In this document: positions 7,865-11,871 of the stretch, one piece after another
Layout: every line of letters starts with the position of its first letter
How positions within the stretch are numbered: position 1 is the stretch's first letter
Source: CAZAQS01 sp964486825
GTDB lineage: Bacteria; Chloroflexota; Anaerolineae; Anaerolineales; UBA4823
NCBI GenBank assembly: GCA_964486825.1
Contig: CAZAQS010000143.1
Coordinates: 1 to 11,871, forward strand
Direction: 5' to 3'
DNA: 11,871 bases
Translations under genes and position numbers: made by a program
Notes under the pieces: model-generated
What the model saw: only the letters and a program-made list of their open reading frames with translations
Told to the model about the DNA's origin: nothing
Databases searched by the model: none

Positions 7865-7912
7865 ACCTCCTTGGCGAGGTGATCAGAGGTTTATGCAGTT
7901 TGAAATCACCTC
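7865..7912 (-). promoter_or_regulatory. Leader hairpin with alternative Shine-Dalgarno pairing (LysM paralogue 2)
   Basis: In the minus-strand leader, GAGGTGAT and ATCACCTC (7905-7912 and 7876-7883) form a perfect 8-bp stem with a 21-nt loop. The 3' arm carries ACCTC, which can instead pair with GAGGT of the Shine-Dalgarno (7865-7872) across a 6-nt loop. The two structures are mutually exclusive, one leaving the ribosome site free and one hiding it. A regulatory switch is inferred only. Confidence 0.45.
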
Positions 7913-7934
7913 ACATCTCTCACGTCTAAGTATG

Positions 7935-8000
7935 AGGATATAGTTTGAGTGTATAAACGTCAATTCGGGATATTCCGGAGGCAGCCTAGGGATTCCCCTA
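7935..8000 (-). promoter_or_regulatory. Promoter and tandem dyad operator of LysM paralogue 2
   Basis: On the minus strand: TTGACG (-35, 7958-7963), 17-bp spacer, TATCCT (-10, 7935-7940). The distal dyad TAGGG-GAAT-CCCTA (7987-8000), core GGGGAATCCCT (7988-7998), is 24 bp from the -35, exactly as in paralogue 1. An imperfect proximal dyad (7965-7979, TCCGGAATATCCCGA) sits at the matching place. The leader would be about 70 nt. The operator begins 4 bp after the end of the upstream small gene. Confidence 0.68.
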
Positions 8001-8004
8001 CGAA

Positions 8005-8289
8005 TCACTCAAGCTGCCAAAAGGAGCGGATGCCCGTGTCCCATCGTTCGTTATCAAGATCAGGTAAGTTATTTTGTTCAAACCCTTGAGCTTCTGCCAA
8101 TTGCACAGGATCCATCTCAATGATTATTTGTAGCTCGACACCGATGACCAGGATCTGTAGGCGCGAGAATGCTTCCATTGGCACAGGTTTCCAGTGATCC
8201 TCTTGCTGTTCCTGGCGGGTTTCGATGACGACATACAGAGCCAGCTGGTCGTCATCCCAAAAGCAGCTCATGTCGTTAACTTTAGCCAC
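8005..8289 (-). CDS. Small hypothetical protein
   Basis: Not recognised. Up to 94 residues from a GTG at 8289, or 88 from an ATG at residue 7 (8271), which has a GGTGG about 10 nt upstream. The protein is acidic and soluble-looking, with no signal peptide or membrane segment. It is rich in Gln and Glu in the middle (ETRQEQQEDHW, 23-33), then has a hydrophobic strand-like stretch LQILVIGVELQIIIEM (44-59). Composition looks protein-like and the frame stops just before the LysM promoter, which argues for a real gene. It runs in the same direction as the LysM genes. A TTGACA at 8300-8305 has no good -10 partner. Confidence 0.5.
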   Translation of the reverse strand: MAKVNDMSCFWDDDQLALYVVIETRQEQQEDHWKPVPMEAFSRLQILVIGVELQIIIEMDPVQLAEAQGFEQNNLPDLDNERWDTGIRSFWQLE

Positions 8290-8373
8290 CCGGAAGAACT
8301 GTCAAATGCCGTCAGGCGATTCCTGATGATAAGCTAAAGGCATAGGATTTACCACTGCGTCATTTGTCCTATC

Positions 8374-8402
8374 AAAGGCCGCTGAAGAAGCGGTCTTTTG
8401 TC
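8374..8402 (+). terminator. Terminator-like hairpin without an obvious gene
   Basis: Stem AAAGGCCGCT / AGCGGTCTTT (8374-8383 and 8389-8398, one G-U pair) with a 5-nt loop, followed on the plus strand by TTTTGTCTT. It looks like a plus-strand rho-independent terminator, but there is no plus-strand gene directly upstream. On the minus strand the downstream tract is only TTTG, so it is weaker in that direction. Confidence 0.55.
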
Positions 8403-8466
8403 TTATCTATTTTCAGTCGCAATGCCGATGTGGAAGAAGGTTACGTTTGATAGGATATAGTCAATG

Positions 8467-8518
8467 GCAAACCGCTGAATGTAATTTGAATAAAACGCTG
8501 GTAAAATCAGCGGTTTGC
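8467..8518 (+). promoter_or_regulatory. 12-bp inverted repeat with extended -10 promoter upstream of the monooxygenase
   Basis: Perfect arms GCAAACCGCTGA (8467-8478) and TCAGCGGTTTGC (8507-8518), 28 nt apart (40 bp centre to centre, near four helical turns). Between them lies TGGTAAAAT (8499-8507), an extended -10 element whose last base is the first base of the right arm. No -35 is seen. An operator or an RNA hairpin are both possible. Confidence 0.5.
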
Positions 8519-8549
8519 TCGAGCGATAGGCCAATAACAGGAGACAGAC

Positions 8550-9674
8550 ATGGAAAAGACAGGTGTTTTGATCATTGGTGCAGGGCAAGCAGGGTTAGCA
8601 ATGGGCTATCAATTGCAGAAGTATACATCCCGGTTTCTCCTCGTAGATGGCAACGAGTGCATCGGTGATAGTTGGCGCAAGCGATATGACTCCTTGTTGC
8701 TCTTCACACCACGCTCGCTAAGTGCTTTGCCTGGCCTTGAATTGAAAGGGGATCAACAAGGGTATGCAAGCCGCGATGAATTCGCTGGTTATCTCGAAAT
8801 GTATGCCAGGCAATTTGATCTCCCAATTGAGCTCAAAACGAGAATCACGAGGCTTGAGCGCGTCAACGGTAATTTCCTTGCCAGCAGCTCGGATGGCAGG
8901 CAATTTCAAGCGCAGGTCGTAGTACTGGCAAATGGCGGTTTCCAAAAGCCAATCGTTCCATCTCTATCGAAGAATCTCTATAGCTCTATCCAGCAGTTTT
9001 CAGCAGAAAGCTACAAGAATCCATCCCAGGTTCAAGATGGGACTGTGGTTGTCGTTGGTGATGGCGCTACCGGGCGAGATATTGCCGTCGAATTAGCCGC
9101 TTCACATACGGTCTACCTTGCAACGGGTAAGCCCAGGCGCCTGATGCCAGAACGGGTTTTGGGCGTCAGCATGTGGTGGTGGTTGTACAAACTGGGTTTG
9201 TTGACCGCGCCCACAGAGAGTTTCATCGGGAGAAAAATGCAACAGGTGGACTCCTTTCCCAATCGTGATAGGGGTTTCTCCGCTCTTCGCTCAAAAGGGA
9301 TTCAAATTATGCCCAAGTTGACCCAGGCGGAGGGAAACAAGGTGACTTTCGCAAACGGAGAGAGCGTTGCTGTGAACAGCGTTGTTTGGGCAATGGGATA
9401 CCAGGATGATTCAGATTGGATCGCTATTCCTGAGTTGAAAGACCCGAGCGGGAATTTTGTTCATCAGAAAGGCGTATCCCCTGTGAAAAACCTTTATTTC
9501 ATCGGTCGCCCGTGGCAGACTTCCCGAGCTTCAGCCATCATCTGCGGGGTTGGGAGTGATGCGAAGCTGATAATGGATGAAATTATTCGTGTTCCGTTTC
9601 CTTCCGTTGTTACTCATTCCGCAGGACTCGAATGGAGCGCAAACGCCCATATCCACTCGATGCATCCTCGGTAA
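8550..9674 (+). CDS. FAD-dependent monooxygenase (CzcO/FMO-like)
   Basis: Predicted flavoprotein of the COG2072 class (FMO / Baeyer-Villiger-like), oxidising an unknown substrate with NADPH and O2. FAD-binding Rossmann motif GAGQAG at residues 10-15; second nucleotide-binding motif GDGATG at 170-175 after VVVV; AMGY at 281-284 replaces the common ATGY. In the region where relatives often have HSxxYrnP, the sequence reads FSAESYKNP (150-158), so the His is absent. The ATG has AGGAG 6 nt upstream. The last 25-30 residues after MDEII do not look like the usual family end and run into the P450 remnant, so the tail may be acquired sequence. Cytosolic, single gene behind the inverted repeat at 8467-8518. 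Confidence 0.85.
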   Translation: MEKTGVLIIGAGQAGLAMGYQLQKYTSRFLLVDGNECIGDSWRKRYDSLLLFTPRSLSALPGLELKGDQQGYASRDEFAGYLEMYARQFDLPIELKTRITRLERVNGNFLASSSDGRQFQAQVVVLANGGFQKPIVPSLSKNLYSSIQQFSAESYKNPSQVQDGTVVVVGDGATGRDIAVELAASHTVYLATGKPRRLMPERVLGVSMWWWLYKLGLLTAPTESFIGRKMQQVDSFPNRDRGFSALRSKGIQIMPKLTQAEGNKVTFANGESVAVNSVVWAMGYQDDSDWIAIPELKDPSGNFVHQKGVSPVKNLYFIGRPWQTSRASAIICGVGSDAKLIMDEIIRVPFPSVVTHSAGLEWSANAHIHSMHPR

Positions 9675-9868
9675 AGTGTCGGAGATCATGGTGGATCCCG
9701 CCTATGTATCGGAAAACCTTCGCGATGATGGAAGCTGTATTAATTCTTAAAACAATAGCACAGCGGTATTATATGGGCCTCGCGCCTGACCAGAAGGTTA
9801 TACCTTATCCATCCGTCACGTTGCGTCCTTCGACGCTAAAGATGGAAATATCTAAACAATCTATCTAA
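9675..9868 (+). pseudogene. Cytochrome P450 C-terminal remnant, frameshifted
   Basis: Directly after the monooxygenase TAA, the same frame reads GGSRLCIGK (9690-9716), matching the P450 heme-thiolate signature with the Cys codon at 9705-9707. The next two bases (9717-9718) leave the frame one base short. From 9719 the other frame continues FAMMEAVLILKTIAQRY, then DQKVIPYPSVTLRP, ending at the TAA 9866-9868. These are typical of the P450 stretch after the heme Cys (CIGxxFAMMEA..LATIAQR, then the VTLRP end). The F of the FGGG motif is lost. The other roughly 400 residues of a P450 are missing, so this is a broken 3' stub. Recognition is by motif memory, not alignment. Confidence 0.72.
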
Positions 9869-9879
9869 AGGAGAGCAAA

Positions 9880-10356
9880 ATGAACCAAGCAGCCTCAAAA
9901 TCAAAATCTATTCGAACACCTGCCTGGATCGCAGGAATCGCTGGAGGTCTCGTCCTGGCTATCATAATCATCATCGGTACGATGATGGCCCGCATGGGGA
10001 GTAGTCCTGCGGATTTGGATTATTCCACCACGCGCCCCTCGGACAATGGCCTGTTCAATGTCTCATACACGGCCTCAACGGGTACCGTTCCAGTGAACCA
10101 AATGCACCAATGGACTTTGCATGTAGAGACCAGCGATGGCCAACCTGTTGAAAATGCTGTCATCACTGTGGACGGTGACATGCCTCAACACGGGCATGGC
10201 CTGCCCACACGCCCACAGGTTACCCAATATCTCGGCAACGGCGATTACCTGGTCGAGGGATTGAAATTCCAAATGGGTGGATGGTGGGTGATGGACTTCA
10301 GCATCACTTCCGAAGGCCAAACCGACGCAGTCCACTTCAATTTGAGATTGAAGTAA
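9880..10356 (+). CDS. Membrane-anchored FixH/YtkA-like protein
   Basis: 158 residues. One N-terminal membrane segment (about 16-37, WIAGIAGGLVLAIIIIIGTMMA) is followed by an extracytoplasmic immunoglobulin-like domain of the FixH/YtkA type. The pattern is WTLHVETSDGQPVENAVITV (108-127 region by family alignment, residues 82-101 here), then DGDMPQHGHGLPTRP, then GDYLVEGLKFQMGGWWVMDF near the end. Proteins of this type are often linked to heme or copper-dependent oxidases; a His/Met-containing MPQHGHG could bind metal, but that is inference. AAGGAG lies 6 nt before the ATG. It is 46 bp upstream of the peroxidase gene in the same direction, probably one transcript. Confidence 0.8.
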   Translation: MNQAASKSKSIRTPAWIAGIAGGLVLAIIIIIGTMMARMGSSPADLDYSTTRPSDNGLFNVSYTASTGTVPVNQMHQWTLHVETSDGQPVENAVITVDGDMPQHGHGLPTRPQVTQYLGNGDYLVEGLKFQMGGWWVMDFSITSEGQTDAVHFNLRLK

Positions 10357-10392
10357 TCAAAGACTCCCTGGCATGTCAGGTAACCAAATCAT

Positions 10393-10397
10393 AAGGG
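10393..10397 (+). promoter_or_regulatory. Ribosome site deciding the peroxidase start
   Basis: AAGGG lies 5 nt before the ATG at 10403, giving a protein that begins directly with a lipoprotein signal. The in-frame ATG at 10373 has no good site and would add ten polar residues before the signal. Confidence 0.6.
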
Positions 10398-10402
10398 TCA
10401 CC

Positions 10403-11668
10403 ATGAAACCCATACTTTATCTTTCTTCCTTACTCATATTGACCGGCCTGGCGCTTCTAGCCAGTGCCTGCTCCTCGTTCGCGCAAGCCAGGTGGAGCGA
10501 TGACGAACTGTCGGCCTTGCAGAGCCTGTGGATTGGAAACCTGGGACAACTTCCTGCGGATCCCTCCAATCGATATGCTGATGACCTAAACGTCGCAGCT
10601 TTTGGGCAAAAACTCTTCTTCGATACCCGCTTCAGCTCTAACGGGAGGATTGCTTGCAGCACCTGTCACCTGCCTGATCTCCTGTTCCAGGATGGCACTC
10701 CACTGGGACATGGCATTGGGACAACTGACCGGCGTACCATGACCGTCATTGGCACAGCCTACAGTCCCTGGCTTTTTTGGGACGGGCGCAAGGACAGCCA
10801 ATGGGCGCAGGCACTGGGTCCCCTGGAGAACCCTGTCGAGCATGGCGGGAACCGGGCTTTCTTCGCCCATCTTATCGCGGAATTCTACGCAGACGAATAC
10901 ACGGCGCTTTTCGGAGCCTTGCCCGATCTATCTGACCTGCCTCGTAACGCGAGGCCGGGCGCGGATCCGGATACCGCCGCAAACTGGGAAGCCCTGTCTC
11001 ACGAGGATCGAGAAGCGGTGACGCGTATCTACGTTAATATTGGAAAATCTATTGCGGCTTACGAGCGCCTGCTCAATCCGGGCTCATCGCGATTTGATCG
11101 ATACGTTGAGAGGGTTTTCGACGGCGATTACGAATCAGCAAATTCAATCTTCACCCCTGACGAAATTGCCGGCCTGAGACTCTTCATAGGTGAAGCGAAT
11201 TGCACAGACTGCCATAACGGCCCGCTCTTTACAAACAACGACTTTCATAATACAGGCGTCCCGGCCGTTGGTGGGTTGCCTGAAGATTTCGGTCGCGCTG
11301 CAGGTGTGAAACAAGTCCTTGATGATGAATTCAACTGCCTGAGTATCTATAGCGATGCCGAGCCGGACCAATGTCTGGAGTTAAGGTTCCTGGTCGCAGA
11401 TGGGCATGCGTTGGAAAGGCAGTTCAAACCCCCGTCACTTCGCAATGTATCCAATCGGGGACCTTTCATGCATGCGGGTCAATTTGCTACACTTGAAGAA
11501 GTGTTGGATCATTACAATACCGCCCCGGAGGCGCCTGCCGGGCATAGTGAGCTGGAAGTGTTGAATTTGAACGAGAAGCAGATCGAGCAAATCATTGCCT
11601 TCCTGAAAACGCTGGATAGCCCTATCCACGCGGATTCGAAATGGCTTACAGATCCGTTGAATCCGTGA
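10403..11668 (+). CDS. Di-heme cytochrome c peroxidase / MauG-family lipoprotein
   Basis: Exported di-heme c-type protein of the CCP/MauG family, acting outside the cytoplasmic membrane on H2O2 or on an unknown protein or small-molecule partner. From the ATG at 10403 it has 421 residues. There is a lipoprotein signal with lipobox LASAC (Cys23), so it is probably lipid-anchored. The two heme sites are CSTCH (85-89) and CTDCH (267-271). Family landmarks include FGQKLFFDTRFS (67-78), WDGRK (126-130) and KPPSLRNVSNRGPFMHAGQF (342-361). An extra pair of cysteines (312, 324) in a Cys-X11-Cys insert could form a disulfide. Whether it is a peroxidase or a MauG-like oxidase cannot be decided by eye. 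It follows the FixH-like gene by 46 bp. Confidence 0.9.
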   Translation: MKPILYLSSLLILTGLALLASACSSFAQARWSDDELSALQSLWIGNLGQLPADPSNRYADDLNVAAFGQKLFFDTRFSSNGRIACSTCHLPDLLFQDGTPLGHGIGTTDRRTMTVIGTAYSPWLFWDGRKDSQWAQALGPLENPVEHGGNRAFFAHLIAEFYADEYTALFGALPDLSDLPRNARPGADPDTAANWEALSHEDREAVTRIYVNIGKSIAAYERLLNPGSSRFDRYVERVFDGDYESANSIFTPDEIAGLRLFIGEANCTDCHNGPLFTNNDFHNTGVPAVGGLPEDFGRAAGVKQVLDDEFNCLSIYSDAEPDQCLELRFLVADGHALERQFKPPSLRNVSNRGPFMHAGQFATLEEVLDHYNTAPEAPAGHSELEVLNLNEKQIEQIIAFLKTLDSPIHADSKWLTDPLNP

Positions 11669-11695
11669 ATTGCTTCCTTTCAAACAGAACCGGTT

Positions 11696-11871
11696 TCAGC
11701 TACCCACCATCCCTCTTGGGCGATATTGTAACGCCTCGGCCAGGTGGGCCGGGCTGATATTCTCACTTCCCGCTAGATCGGCGATGGTTCGAGCTAACTT
11801 GAGAATCCTGTGGTATGCCCGCGCCGAGAGCTGCAGCTGGCTCATGGCTGTTTTCATCAGCGAGCGGCTGG
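11696..11871 (-). CDS. YifB/ComM-type Mg-chelatase-like AAA ATPase, C-terminal part
   Basis: Partial gene running off the window edge. The last 57 residues are visible, ending at the TGA at 11696-11698. They read LSARAYHRILKLARTIADLA (14-33 of the visible part), then ENISPAHLAEALQYRPR, the characteristic end of the YifB/ComM family. Members are cytosolic AAA+ proteins; ComM acts as a helicase in natural transformation in some bacteria, while the general role is less clear. It faces the peroxidase gene tail-to-tail with a 27-bp gap and no clear terminator. Confidence 0.85.
   Translation of the reverse strand, partial: SRSLMKTAMSQLQLSARAYHRILKLARTIADLAGSENISPAHLAEALQYRPRGMVGS

Noticed and set aside
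8403..8588. Minus-strand 61-residue open frame across the monooxygenase start
   Set aside because: It overlaps the promoter, the inverted repeat and the true gene start, and has no ribosome site or family resemblance.
9744..9772. Promoter for the FixH-like gene (TTCTTA, 17 bp, TATTAT)
   Set aside because: The -35 match is poor and the segment is leftover P450 coding sequence; too weak to annotate.
9632..9868. Independent small gene of 78 residues overlapping the monooxygenase end
   Set aside because: Its second half is P450-like, but the heme-Cys motif lies in another frame. It is better explained as a broken P450 end than as a separate gene.
10373..10402. Earlier start of the peroxidase at 10373
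   Set aside because: It adds ten polar residues before a complete lipoprotein signal and has no good ribosome site.

Overview
The window looks like a piece of a bacterial chromosome of mixed, roughly 50% GC composition. Two secreted LysM proteins with long Pro/Thr 'PTPTP' linkers, a cytosolic S9 peptidase operon, and a FixH-like/di-heme peroxidase pair together suggest a Chloroflexota (Anaerolineae-like) genome. This taxonomic call is an inference from gene style, not from any marker gene. No rRNA, tRNA, CRISPR array or intact mobile element was recognised.

Layout. (1) 147-1046 (+): EamA/DMT permease, tail-to-tail with and overlapping by 4 bp a minus-strand operon. (2) 4390 down to 1043 (-): S9 prolyl-oligopeptidase-family peptidase, then a SirB1-type transglutaminase-fold/TPR protein, then a YjbQ-family protein. 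Gaps are 24 and 36 bp, and a good sigma70-like promoter lies at 4439-4467. (3) 4573-7856 (-): two tandem paralogous exported proteins, each with a signal peptide, three LysM domains, a Pro/Thr linker and a C-terminal beta-sandwich-like domain. A strong intrinsic terminator at 4472-4530 ends the block. (4) 8005-8289 (-): a small hypothetical gene. (5) 8550-11668 (+): a flavin monooxygenase, the frameshifted 3' stub of a cytochrome P450 gene, a membrane-anchored FixH/YtkA-like protein and a di-heme cytochrome c peroxidase/MauG-family lipoprotein. (6) 11696 to the window edge (-): the C-terminal end of a YifB/ComM-type AAA ATPase.

The most notable signal is regulatory. The two LysM paralogues are preceded by promoters with the same architecture. 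A distal dyad with core GGGGAATCCCT lies exactly 24 bp upstream of a TTGAC-type -35 box, and a second dyad lies two helical turns closer, overlapping or abutting the -35. This points to co-regulation by one activator or response regulator. Both transcripts also have leaders with perfect hairpins. In the upstream paralogue, a leader hairpin can compete with pairing of the Shine-Dalgarno sequence.

The second notable signal is the P450 fragment at 9675-9868. It keeps the heme-cysteine motif and the C-terminal end of the family but has a 1-nt frameshift and no N-terminal part, and it lies directly behind the flavin monooxygenase.
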